Assembly (NCBI GenBank): GCA_947258975.1
Contig: CAMYKK010000015.1
Location: forward strand, 1-64,000
DNA: 64,000 bases
Source of the DNA: an uncultured Gammaproteobacteria bacterium
Lineage (GTDB): Bacteria > Pseudomonadota > Gammaproteobacteria > Arenicellales > JAANXG01
Reading direction: 5' to 3'
Below, piece by piece: positions 10,396 to 18,327 of the stretch. The translations under genes and the position numbers were made by a program. How positions within the stretch are numbered: the first letter of the stretch is position 1; every line of letters starts with the position of its first letter. The notes under the pieces were generated by a model. That model did no database searches. It worked only from the letters and a program-made list of their open reading frames with translations, and had not been told where the DNA came from.

Positions 10396-11676
10396 CTACC
10401 AGCGCTGCTCGAATCGCTTACGCAACCACACCGCGGCGCCGTTCATCACTACTAAGAACGCGAGCAGCACCAGGGTCGCGGCCGAGGTGCGCTCGACAAA
10501 CGCCCGTTCCGGCGTGTCTGCCCATAAGTAAATCTGTACTGGCAGCACTGTCGATGGGTCCAACGGTCCCTCCGGAACGTTCACGATAAAGGCGACCATG
10601 CCAATCATGAGCAAGGGTGCGGACTCCCCTAACGCCCTGGCCATGCCGATGATCGTGCCGGTCAACATTCCTGGCATCGCCAGCGGTAAGACATGGTGTG
10701 CGACCATCTGCATTTGCGACGCGCCCATGCCCAGTGCGCCTTCGCGGATCGACGGCGGTACTGATTGCAGTGATGCGCGACTGGCGATGATCACTGTCGG
10801 CAGGGTCATCAGGCTCAACACCAGTCCGCCCACCAAAGGGGCCGAACGCGGCAGGGCCATGAAGTTCAAAAACACCGATAGCCCCAGTAGCCCAAATACA
10901 ATGGAGGGCACCGCCGCCAGGTTGTTGATATTGACTTCGATCAGATCGGTCCATCGGTTCCTGGGCGCGAACTCCTGGAGATACACCGCGGCGGAGACCC
11001 CGATGGGAAACGACAACACCAAGGTGACCAACAGGGTATAGAACGAACCGACCACGGCCCCCCAAATACCGGCCAATTCCGGCTCGCGGGAGTCACCGGC
11101 AGTAAAAAACGTCTTGTTGAAGCGTTTCTCCAGGCTGTCGCTTGCCGCCAAGGCATCGATCCAGGCGATCTCCTTGTCCTTCAGGCGCCGATCGGATTCC
11201 GGTTCGTCGCGGTTGATGTAACCCTTGATGAGCATGTCTACGTCGTCATCGGCCGGAACCCAAATAGTTTGCGTGGTGCCGATGAGTCCCGGATCGTTGC
11301 GCACCATGTCCTGTATGGAAAACACCGCGCCGGGGCTGACCAGCTTATAGAGGTTGCGCCGGTCGCGTCGATTCGTGACGTCGGGGAACCGTTTGCGCAT
11401 CGTTTTCTTGATCAGTTTTCCGTAATCCGCGCGCGCAAGTATCTGCGGATCGCGGGTTCCCTGCGGATCGATGATTGCCTCATCGAATTGCACCTCGAGC
11501 TTGACATAGGTCTGTTGGAACGCGGTGTACCCTTTACCGATGATGCTGATAAATAAAAGCAACAACGCGGCGAGGCCGATGGCGACGGAAGCCAGCCCGT
11601 AGCTGCGGAATCGGCGTTCGGCGGCGTAGCGCTTCTTGAGATTTGCCTGAATCTTATCTGCGGTTGTCATCGTCAT
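10396..11676 (-). CDS. pstA: Phosphate ABC transporter permease PstA
   Basis: The 426-residue protein has a first transmembrane helix at about 25-48, a large periplasmic loop (about 50-205), then the BPD-type permease core with about five helices. The coupling segment [25 protein letters not shown] is the EAA-type loop that contacts PstB. E. coli PstA is about 300 residues, so the extra length lies mainly in the loop after helix 1, a feature of the long-PstA subgroup (DUF3333). It overlaps the pstC stop by four bases, indicating coupled translation. Confidence 0.92.
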   Translation of the reverse strand: MTMTTADKIQANLKKRYAAERRFRSYGLASVAIGLAALLLLFISIIGKGYTAFQQTYVKLEVQFDEAIIDPQGTRDPQILARADYGKLIKKTMRKRFPDVTNRRDRRNLYKLVSPGAVFSIQDMVRNDPGLIGTTQTIWVPADDDVDMLIKGYINRDEPESDRRLKDKEIAWIDALAASDSLEKRFNKTFFTAGDSREPELAGIWGAVVGSFYTLLVTLVLSFPIGVSAAVYLQEFAPRNRWTDLIEVNINNLAAVPSIVFGLLGLSVFLNFMALPRSAPLVGGLVLSLMTLPTVIIASRASLQSVPPSIREGALGMGASQMQMVAHHVLPLAMPGMLTGTIIGMARALGESAPLLMIGMVAFIVNVPEGPLDPSTVLPVQIYLWADTPERAFVERTSAATLVLLAFLVVMNGAAVWLRKRFEQRW

Positions 11677-13115
11677 TCGTACTGCTCACGGTACTTACGC
11701 ACCACATACAAGGCGACAACATTGAGCGCCAGGGTTACCAGAAACAACATGAGTCCCAACGCAAACGCGGCGAGGGTCTTGGGACTGTCGAATTCCTGGT
11801 CACCGACCAGAAGCGTGACGATCTGTACGGTAACCGTCGTCACCGCCTCAAGGGGATTCACGGTCAAGTTCGCAGCGAGACCGGCAGCCATGACCACAAT
11901 CATGGTCTCGCCGATCGCCCGCGAGATCGCAAGCAGCATGCCGCTGACGATGCCCGGCAATGCCGCCGGCAGGACCACCTTGCGGATCATTTCGGACCGT
12001 GTGGAACCCAGCGCGAGGGAACCGTCGCGCAACGACTGGGGCACTGCATTGATGACATCATCGGAGATCGATGAGACGAAGGGGATGATCATGATCCCCA
12101 TCACCAATCCCGCCGCGAGCGCACTTTCAGAAGACACGTCGAGCCCGAAATTAGTGCCCATGTCCCTCAGCAGCGGCGCTACCGTTAATGCGGCAAAAAA
12201 TCCGTACACCACAGTTGGGATTCCAGCCAAGATCTCCAACAAAGGTTTTGCAATGGCGCGAAAACGCGGGTGCGAGTATTCGGAAAGATAGATCGCCGAG
12301 GTCAGTCCGATCGGCGCCGCGACGAGCATCGCAATAACGGAAATCAACAGCGTCCCCGCGAATAGCGGCACTGCCCCGAACGCCCCGGAGGATCCCACCT
12401 GGTCTTCGCGGATGGCAGTCTGCGGGCTCCATTCGAGCCCGAAGAGGAAATCGAATATCGGTACTGCTTGAAAGAAGCGAATGGATTCGAACAGCACCGA
12501 TAAGACGATGCCGATGGTGGTGAAGATCGCGAGGGTCGAACAAATAATCAATAAGAGCTTGATGATCGCCTCGACTCGATTGCGCGCCCAGAAATTCGGC
12601 GCAATCTTGCGCCACGCCATTCCCATTCCAAGCATGGCCACCGAAAGAAACACCACCGCCAACGCGGCGTTGCTGGTCGCTCTGAGACTGCCGTAATGAT
12701 CGACCGCGGCTTGCATGGCGGGATTCAATTCTTGCGATACCACGTTTCCCGACAGTTGGTTGCGAAGATCGTTGATGATCAGGTTGAGTTTCGACTCCGA
12801 CAGCGCCTGGTAGGTCGCAGGGAGATCAGCGACAACAAGACTGGTGATTATCTTGTCCTCGAATGCCAACCATGTGCCCAATAAGAGCATTGCGGGCAGC
12901 GCGCACCACAGTGCGGTGAAGGAACCGTAATAACGGGGCAGGGAATGAAGCGTCCTGAATTCACTTCCCGCTACTTGCAGTGCACGACGACGGCCGAGCT
13001 CAAACGCTGCGGCCGTGAGTAACAGAAGTACAGCGATGAGCAGAGGCGTCGACACGATCGAGTAATATTGATGAAAGCGAGAAATCTGCAGCCGTCCGTG
13101 GCCGCGGATTATCAT
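11673..13115 (-). CDS. pstC: Phosphate ABC transporter permease PstC, long form
   Basis: The 480-residue permease has two extra N-terminal membrane segments around an FRTLHSLPRYYGSFTALWCALPA motif, a periplasmic loop, and a C-terminal core of about six helices with a DGSLALGSTRSEMIRKVVLPAALPG coupling loop. E. coli PstC is about 320 residues; the extension matches a long PstC type common in environmental proteobacteria. The ATG at 13115 is seven bases after the pstS stop and has no clear ribosome site. A GTG at 13055 (VSTPLLIA) is a plausible alternative start closer to homologues. Confidence 0.9.
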   Translation of the reverse strand: MIIRGHGRLQISRFHQYYSIVSTPLLIAVLLLLTAAAFELGRRRALQVAGSEFRTLHSLPRYYGSFTALWCALPAMLLLGTWLAFEDKIITSLVVADLPATYQALSESKLNLIINDLRNQLSGNVVSQELNPAMQAAVDHYGSLRATSNAALAVVFLSVAMLGMGMAWRKIAPNFWARNRVEAIIKLLLIICSTLAIFTTIGIVLSVLFESIRFFQAVPIFDFLFGLEWSPQTAIREDQVGSSGAFGAVPLFAGTLLISVIAMLVAAPIGLTSAIYLSEYSHPRFRAIAKPLLEILAGIPTVVYGFFAALTVAPLLRDMGTNFGLDVSSESALAAGLVMGIMIIPFVSSISDDVINAVPQSLRDGSLALGSTRSEMIRKVVLPAALPGIVSGMLLAISRAIGETMIVVMAAGLAANLTVNPLEAVTTVTVQIVTLLVGDQEFDSPKTLAAFALGLMLFLVTLALNVVALYVVRKYREQYE

Positions 13116-13122
13116 CGGATTA

Positions 13123-14172
13123 CTATAGAGAACTCAAGACATTCAATCCGCGGACATCAGACGCGAATTTCCCACGCTCTTGCTCGGGCATGGGGATCAA
13201 GCCCTTTTCGGACAGGTAGCCTTCGTCTCCCCAGGCCTTGTCGCTGGTGAACTCGGCGAGAAAATCCTTGACTCCCGGGATCACGCTTACATGGGCCTTC
13301 TTTACATAGAAATACAGCGGGCGTGATACCGAATAGCCGCCCGCGGCGATATTCTCAAAGGACGGGTCCTGGTTGTCGATGAGCGAACCCTGGATCTTAT
13401 CGGCATTCTGATCCAAAAAACTGAACCCGAACACACCAAACGCCGCAGGATTGGCTTCCAATTTTTGCACGATCAGGTTGTCGTTTTCTCCGGCCTCTAT
13501 GAACGCGCCGTCTTCGCGGATGGCATGGCAGATGGATTTGTATTTATTCTTGTCCTGTTTTTCCATGGCCTTGATCCAATCGAATGTCCTGCAACCGCCT
13601 TCCATCGCGAGTTCGACGAATGCGTCCCGGGTGCCGGATGTAGGCGGCGGTCCGAGTACCTCAATCTTGGTCGCCGGCAGGCGCGAATCGACGTCCTTCC
13701 AGGTCTTGTTTTGATTCGGTATCAGCTTTGCAGCACCGCTCGGATCAGGAATTTCCTTAGCCAGTGCGAGATAGATCTCCTTGCGCGATACGTTCATTTG
13801 TGGAGACCGCTTGGAATTCGCGAGCACGATGCCGTCGTAGCCGATCTTGACTTCGATAATATCGGTCACGCCGTTTACCTGGCATTTGTTGAACTCGGAC
13901 GCTTTCATACGCCGCGAGGAATTGGTGATGTCCGGATGCTCCACGCCAACCCCAGCGCAAAACAGCTTCATACCGCCGCCGGAACCGGTGGATTCCACCT
14001 TCGGCGTCTTCATGCCGGTGGACCTGCCGAATCGCTCTGCGACCACGGTGGCGAAGGGATACACCGTCGATGAACCGACGATACTGATATAGTCACGGCC
14101 GGCGGCGGCGACCGCAGTAGCGGTGGCGGCCACGGACAGAATGACAGGTAATGTGAGTTTCAGGCTGATCAC
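13123..14172 (-). CDS. pstS: Phosphate-binding periplasmic protein PstS
   Basis: The 349-residue protein has a signal peptide cleaved near AVAAAG and mature phosphate-binding motifs: IVGSSTVYPF, ESTGSGGGMK, DITNSSRRM, the GYDGIVLANSK hinge and PTSGTRDAF. Ser/Thr-rich loops bind phosphate. It heads the pstSCAB operon behind Pho-box-like sequences at 14303-14320 and 14243-14260. No lipobox cysteine is present, so it should be a soluble periplasmic protein. Confidence 0.94.
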   Translation of the reverse strand: MISLKLTLPVILSVAATATAVAAAGRDYISIVGSSTVYPFATVVAERFGRSTGMKTPKVESTGSGGGMKLFCAGVGVEHPDITNSSRRMKASEFNKCQVNGVTDIIEVKIGYDGIVLANSKRSPQMNVSRKEIYLALAKEIPDPSGAAKLIPNQNKTWKDVDSRLPATKIEVLGPPPTSGTRDAFVELAMEGGCRTFDWIKAMEKQDKNKYKSICHAIREDGAFIEAGENDNLIVQKLEANPAAFGVFGFSFLDQNADKIQGSLIDNQDPSFENIAAGGYSVSRPLYFYVKKAHVSVIPGVKDFLAEFTSDKAWGDEGYLSEKGLIPMPEQERGKFASDVRGLNVLSSL

Positions 14173-14242
14173 GGAAACGTCTCCACTGGTTGGTTAAGCG
14201 ACCGGTTTGTGTAGTTGATCATGGGCTGTATACGTCACCGTT

Positions 14243-14260
14243 GTTAAACGAATGTGACAC
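14243..14260 (-). promoter_or_regulatory. Weaker second Pho box upstream of pstS
   Basis: Read on the minus strand, GTGTCAC-ATTC-GTTTAAC fits the 7-4-7 spacing with one good and one degenerate half-site. It lies between the stronger box and the pstS start. Confidence 0.35.
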
Positions 14261-14302
14261 GGTATTCGTGCAAGCAAGCGACTGGATTTATACGAGCGAG
14301 AT

Positions 14303-14320
14303 GTGACGAGAATATGACGA
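14303..14320 (-). promoter_or_regulatory. Pho box upstream of pstS
   Basis: Read on the minus strand, TCGTCAT-ATTC-TCGTCAC has correctly spaced heptamers close to the Pho box consensus. It lies about 130 bases before the pstS start and should bind PhoB to induce pstSCAB under phosphate limitation. Confidence 0.65.
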
Positions 14321-14405
14321 AGAGGTATTATTCCCGGGTGATACCAGGTGTTCCAGTGCGTTGATCGTTTTATGTCAGCTAAATTGTCAGTGTCGCCGGC
14401 TGACT

Positions 14406-14423
14406 CCGTAATAGAATTGTCAC
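14406..14423 (+). promoter_or_regulatory. Pho box upstream of phoU
   Basis: CCGTAAT-AGAA-TTGTCAC fits the 7-4-7 Pho box pattern, 61 bases before the phoU start. It suggests that phoU, split from pst here, has its own PhoB-dependent promoter. Confidence 0.55.
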
Positions 14424-14484
14424 AAAACCCTGGCAACATCCTGTGATCTGGATCAATCTTGCATTGTTTTTCGAGTAGATACCC

Positions 14485-15216
14485 ATGGAAACCATCGATA
14501 TCAGCCACCACACCTCCCAGCAATACAACCAGGAACTGGAGGACGTTCGTAACAAGGTCCTCACCATGGGGGGATTGGTGGAGAAACAGCTTGCCGATGC
14601 CATTACCGGTATACAGGAGGGTGACAGCGTGATCGGCGAGTCAGTAGTTACCAACGACTATAAAGTCAACGCGCTGGAGGTGGAGATCGACGAGGAATGT
14701 GCCTGGATACTGGCGCGGCGGCAGCCGGCGGCCAGCGACCTGAGATTCTTGGTCGCGGTGATCAAGACAATTACTGATTTGGAGCGCATGGGTGATGAGG
14801 CGGAACGCGTCGGCCGCATGGCAATAAAATTGGCGCAGCGTGAACGACCCAAAGACCAATATCGTGAGTTACGGCATTTGGGCGATCTAGTGAAGGAGAT
14901 GGTGCATAACGCGTTGGACGCCTTCGCGCGCACCGATGTGGAAGCCGCGGTATGCACGCGGGCATATGACCGTGAAGTAGATCAAGAATACGAGAGCATT
15001 ATGCGGCAGTTGATCACCTTCATGATGGAAGATCCACGCCATATTCCGCGCACCTTAGAAATTATGTGGTCGGCGCGCTCGTTAGAGCGGATCGCCGACC
15101 GTGCCAAAAACATCTGTGAGTATGTGGTCTACCTGGTTAAGGGACGCGACGTCAGACATACGAGTTGGGACCAGGTGCAGGCGGAGTTGCGTGAACAGAA
15201 TGAGTCAAAAGACTGA
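14485..15216 (+). CDS. phoU: Phosphate signalling accessory protein PhoU
   Basis: This 243-residue all-helical protein has two PhoU three-helix bundles. The metal-binding motifs are ERMGDEAERVGR (about 92-103) and ERIADRAKNICEYVVYL (about 198-214), each of the E(R)xxDxxxN/R type. PhoU links Pst transporter state to PhoR, damping the Pho response when phosphate is plentiful. It is transcribed divergently from pstS, unlike the E. coli pstSCAB-phoU order, and carries its own candidate Pho box. Confidence 0.94.
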   Translation: METIDISHHTSQQYNQELEDVRNKVLTMGGLVEKQLADAITGIQEGDSVIGESVVTNDYKVNALEVEIDEECAWILARRQPAASDLRFLVAVIKTITDLERMGDEAERVGRMAIKLAQRERPKDQYRELRHLGDLVKEMVHNALDAFARTDVEAAVCTRAYDREVDQEYESIMRQLITFMMEDPRHIPRTLEIMWSARSLERIADRAKNICEYVVYLVKGRDVRHTSWDQVQAELREQNESKD

Positions 15217-15275
15217 CCCAGGTATGACAACGGCAGGGGGTTAGACCTAAAATTACCCGAGCACCCTCCCCAAGC

Positions 15276-15929
15276 TCACGCATCCTGAAAGCCGATTTTG
15301 GCGTGACTGCCGTCGCAGAACGGTTTGTTCTTCGACGCGCCGCAGCGGCACAAAACGGTTTTGGTGCCGGTCCAAGCGTTACGTCCACTGCTGGATTTGA
15401 TCGTGAAATTGCCGGTCACGACGAGTGGACCATTTTTTGCGGGATTGATGTGAACCGGGCCGCCGTGGACTGCTAACGGCTCTCCTGCTTCACCGACCGC
15501 ACCATAGTCCTTGAAGTCAACATCCTCGTGGCTGTTATCGCAAAAAGGTTTGTTTTTCGATTGACCGCAGCGGCACAGAGCGGCCCGAAACGCAAGTCCT
15601 GGTTGATTTTTCGCTGCGCCCTCGATGTGCAAGTGTCCGCGAACGAAGTAGGGCCCGTTATAGGTGAGGGTAATCGTGTTCTGCCCGTCCGGTAGCTCGG
15701 TCACATTCGAGTCCTTGCAGTGGTAAGTCAATGCGCCCGTGGGGCAGCGCTTGATCACGTCTATCACCTCTTCTTGTGAAACAAGATCGGGAACGCACCA
15801 CGGTTTGCGGCCGCCGACGAATAAATCGCCTTTGGCGCGACCACATTCGCCGATATGAATGCACAGCCGGCTATCCCACTCTACGTCCACAGTGTTGCCC
15901 GGATATCTATATTGCTGTTTCTTGTTCAT
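15276..15929 (-). CDS. CDGSH iron-sulfur protein with N-terminal ferredoxin-like domain
   Basis: The 217-residue protein has three parts. The first is a divergent mono-cluster ferredoxin-like domain (about 10-70) with cysteines in CIHIGEC and a later KRCPTGAL. Two CDGSH-type [2Fe-2S] motifs follow: CRCGQSKNKPFCDNSH (about 137-152) and CRCGASKNKPFCDGSH near the C-terminus. Each CDGSH motif supplies three Cys and one His. Such proteins are inferred to handle redox or Fe-S cluster transfer, but the bacterial fusion has no established reaction. It converges on phoU with no evident operon partner. Confidence 0.88.
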   Translation of the reverse strand: MNKKQQYRYPGNTVDVEWDSRLCIHIGECGRAKGDLFVGGRKPWCVPDLVSQEEVIDVIKRCPTGALTYHCKDSNVTELPDGQNTITLTYNGPYFVRGHLHIEGAAKNQPGLAFRAALCRCGQSKNKPFCDNSHEDVDFKDYGAVGEAGEPLAVHGGPVHINPAKNGPLVVTGNFTIKSSSGRNAWTGTKTVLCRCGASKNKPFCDGSHAKIGFQDA

Positions 15930-16383
15930 TTGTTCTATCGATGTGCTGGAGATTGTCTAAACAATCGGACTCCCGTCGTCATGGTTAGTTTCGGCGGATG
16001 CTGGTGTACGACCTGGATAATCAAGCATGCGTCAGTTTTACGAAGGGAAGGCGGTTTCCCGCTAGGGCTCCAGCCGACGACTCGGCATATCCTAGCATGT
16101 ACTCGGTGCAGGCCAATAAACACCACGTTTTCGGAATCAGTCGGTCGTGAGTACAGACGAAGGAGTAGGTCTCAATGTCGGCATCCTGACGCGTGTAACG
16201 ATTCAGGATGCCACCTTACGATGGCCGCCTCGCCAGACGCGGCGCGGTCGACGACAGGCCGGATGTCCCGCTGCATCTAAAATAACATCAGACTTGGGCA
16301 GATTAGCTGAACCGCGGCCTTAACTCTGACAGGATGGTTCCTGCTGATGAGCAAGACTTGTTTTGATCGCGATCGTGCAATGG
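15930..16383. other. Gene-free interval with one strong hairpin
   Basis: I see no convincing gene in about 450 bases. The only structure is an inverted repeat at 16180-16212, listed separately. No Pho box, tRNA or repeat shared with other spacers was recognised. Confidence 0.5.
16180..16212. repeat. Inverted repeat, 10-bp stem
   Basis: GGCATCCTGA and TCAGGATGCC form a perfect 10-bp stem with a 13-base loop. There is no T-tract for a classical terminator. It could be a transcript 3' structure, a protein site, or part of a small RNA. Confidence 0.45.
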
Positions 16384-17193
16384 TCACATGACCGGCAGCG
16401 GAATCTTGGCTTCTAAGTAGTCCTTCGGCGGTCGCAAGGTGTCTGCGTCCACCGCTTCGAAGCTCGTTTCCCGCAAAGTTACCGAGCTTTGCGTTTGCAG
16501 GTCTTTTATCTTGACCGGAATACCGCGCGTGTTGCCCCCGCTTTGCGTGATCGTCGGCGTCTTGAACCCAAAACTAGACAGACCCTGGTTGGTGAGGCGC
16601 TCGGTGACACCCAGCATGGCCTGAAACGTCTCGTAATCCGACCGCGGAATCTTCAGTCCTGCGGGATCGGTGATACACAATTGCTGGACTTTCTTTCCGT
16701 TCTCCATGACATCGACCCGGCGGCAAGAGAATCCGTCGATTTTCATTTGTCCATAAGGCATGTAAGTCCTGGCGGGCACTGGTTGCGACGCGCCGCTCAT
16801 CATCGGTGCCATCATCGGCATCATCATACGGCCCTGCTGGACCATGCCGCGGTATTGCGGGGGAATGTCTTCCATTTTTTTTTGCATCTGACCTTCCATG
16901 CGTTTCATCGCCGCTTTGGTCCGTTGTGTGGCTTCCGCCATCCAAGCCTCACTCATGACCGTGTATTGCCGATGCTGGTGGTTGATGAAGGTGAATGAGG
17001 AGTCGGACCGGTTGAATACGGCAACCAAACGCTCGGTATCCGCCTGTTCGCTGATGCCGATCAGATTCTCCTTGATCACCAGTTTAGTGTTTGTGGGGGG
17101 CGTGTCTGGACGTTGGTCTTCAAAGACCAATGCCGTGTCGGCAAGAACGGGGGACGCGAGCAATGCCGTGCTTAGTAACAGGTATCGAATCAT
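16384..17193 (-). CDS. Exported Met-rich DUF4412-like protein
   Basis: The 269-residue protein has a signal peptide (about 1-18, ending LASPVLADT). The ATG at 17193 follows an AGGGAAAC ribosome site; the longer frame upstream is not used. The middle holds a Met-rich low-complexity segment (GRMMMPMMAPMMSG), preceded by a charged KAAMKRMEGQMQKKMEDIPPQ-type helix. The layout, with residues on stored values and 'FTFINHQHRQYTVM', recalls DUF4412 proteins of unknown function. Two cysteines (FSCRRVD, QLCITD) could pair in the periplasm. It is divergent from another Met-rich exported protein across a 225-base AT-rich spacer. Metal or envelope-stress roles are possible, but none is shown. Confidence 0.72.
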   Translation of the reverse strand: MIRYLLLSTALLASPVLADTALVFEDQRPDTPPTNTKLVIKENLIGISEQADTERLVAVFNRSDSSFTFINHQHRQYTVMSEAWMAEATQRTKAAMKRMEGQMQKKMEDIPPQYRGMVQQGRMMMPMMAPMMSGASQPVPARTYMPYGQMKIDGFSCRRVDVMENGKKVQQLCITDPAGLKIPRSDYETFQAMLGVTERLTNQGLSSFGFKTPTITQSGGNTRGIPVKIKDLQTQSSVTLRETSFEAVDADTLRPPKDYLEAKIPLPVM

Positions 17194-17355
17194 GTTTGTT
17201 TCCCTATCAATCATTATCATGAATCGTAATCCGCGACGGGACCAAAGGATTGTCGTGAGTGCTGCCGTGCGCTCAAATCTGGTCAGGTCAGTCGCGAACA
17301 CGATGTGTATATCCTCACCATCAAGGGAATATCTCGAAAGGAAGGATTGAATCGG

Positions 17356-17369
17356 ATGTAATATTACAT
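17356..17369. promoter_or_regulatory. Palindromic operator candidate
   Basis: ATGTAATATTACAT is a perfect 14-bp palindrome in the AT-rich spacer between two divergent Met-rich exported genes, 49 bases before the plus-strand start. Position and symmetry suggest binding by a dimeric regulator controlling one or both genes; no regulator gene is adjacent. Confidence 0.4.
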
Positions 17370-17418
17370 TAGTATATGAAAATATTCAAAAGTACTTAAC
17401 AACTAGGGATGTAACATT

Positions 17419-18105
17419 ATGAAAACACTACAGAAAAGTACCATATCGGTTCTCGTGACGTTCCTGTCTCTGGCTCTATTGGCGCTCACACCGGCGCGGG
17501 CCGAGACAAAAAACGAGGCACAACCATCCACCGAGCACAAATTCGAGTTGGCCAAAAAATATCATGGCGAGTGCAAGAACGTCAGCGAGGCGGATTTCGA
17601 GGCCATTCGACCCTATCTCAAGGCGTTCACCGATGCTGAGGTAATGGCCGACATGATGGCCAATCCCATCGAGTTCAGCAAACTCATGCAGGTCGTCAAT
17701 GACCCGCGCACTATGCATGTAATGATGAAGTGTTCCACTGAGCCGGTGATGTGGGATACGTGGATGCGCGGTCTCACCGACCCGACCAAGCTCATGAGCG
17801 CGGCGACACGTTTTATGAACCCCATGATGTACTTCAACTGGGCGATGGCGCCAATGAATCCGCAGATGTACGCCCCGATGTTCGCGATGATGAATCCACA
17901 GTACTACGCCAACTGGATGAATGCGGGAATGAATCCGGCTTTCTATCAACCGATGTTCGCGTTCATGGATCCGAATTGGTACAACCCACGGCTGCAGTGG
18001 ATGATGAATCCAAACTCGTTTCAGCCCATTTCTAATCTGTTTGGCTCCGCCGTGCCGCAGGGCAGCCCGGCGACCGGTGAACAGTCAGCCGAACAGCCGA
18101 AGTAA
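17419..18105 (+). CDS. Exported repeat protein with ~13-residue [N/D/E]P periodicity, Met/Asn/Pro/aromatic-rich
   Basis: I do not recognise a family. The 228-residue protein has a signal peptide ending near ARAET (about residue 29). From residue 82 to 198 a dipeptide NP, DP or EP recurs with prolines at 83, 96, 109, 122, 135, 148, 160, 173, 185 and 198, a spacing of 13 or 12 throughout. The later repeats read MNPxxYxNWM and MNPxxYxPMFAF alternately, so the region is also a 25-residue double repeat rich in Met, Tyr, Phe and Trp. Cysteines are at 52 and 105. A regular structural or solenoid-like protein, a sulfur-globule-like coat protein, or a copper-binding Met-rich protein are all conceivable. 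A strong terminator follows, so it is probably monocistronic. Confidence 0.85.
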   Translation: MKTLQKSTISVLVTFLSLALLALTPARAETKNEAQPSTEHKFELAKKYHGECKNVSEADFEAIRPYLKAFTDAEVMADMMANPIEFSKLMQVVNDPRTMHVMMKCSTEPVMWDTWMRGLTDPTKLMSAATRFMNPMMYFNWAMAPMNPQMYAPMFAMMNPQYYANWMNAGMNPAFYQPMFAFMDPNWYNPRLQWMMNPNSFQPISNLFGSAVPQGSPATGEQSAEQPK

Positions 18106-18142
18106 CGCCACAATAATTTAGGCAGTACACGGCTTTTGTCGC

Positions 18143-18178
18143 AAACCCCTTTGCCGGTCTCCGGCCAAGGGGTTTTTG
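18143..18178 (+). terminator. Rho-independent terminator
   Basis: AAACCCCTT...AAGGGGTTTTT forms a stem whose inner arms (GCCGG/CCGGC) extend the pairing, followed by a T-run. It lies 38 bases after the repeat-protein stop and isolates that gene from relA. Confidence 0.85.
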
Positions 18179-18256
18179 CGTCATAGGGAGGTCGGATGGC
18201 GTTGAGTTTTCTGCATTGCGCCCGCATTTTATAGTTTAGCCTTGGCGTTGAGTACG

Positions 18257-18295
18257 CGGTGCCAAGTTTGGCTGGCACCGATCTAAGTATATAAT
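18257..18295 (+). promoter_or_regulatory. Sigma-70-like promoter with overlapping hairpin, upstream of relA
   Basis: TTGGCT (18268-18273), a 16-base spacer and TATAAT (18290-18295) form a good promoter ending 33 bases before the relA start. An 8-bp inverted repeat, CGGTGCCA/TGGCACCG (18257-18264 and 18273-18280), straddles the -35 box and could be an operator. Confidence 0.55.
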
Positions 18296-18327
18296 TTCTT
18301 TATTGAAACCGCGGCGTAGTCCTCCTT

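Noticed and set aside
14372-14390. Another Pho box (ATGTCAG and TTGTCAG) upstream of phoU
   Set aside because: The half-sites are 12 rather than 11 bases apart; the box at 14406-14423 fits better.
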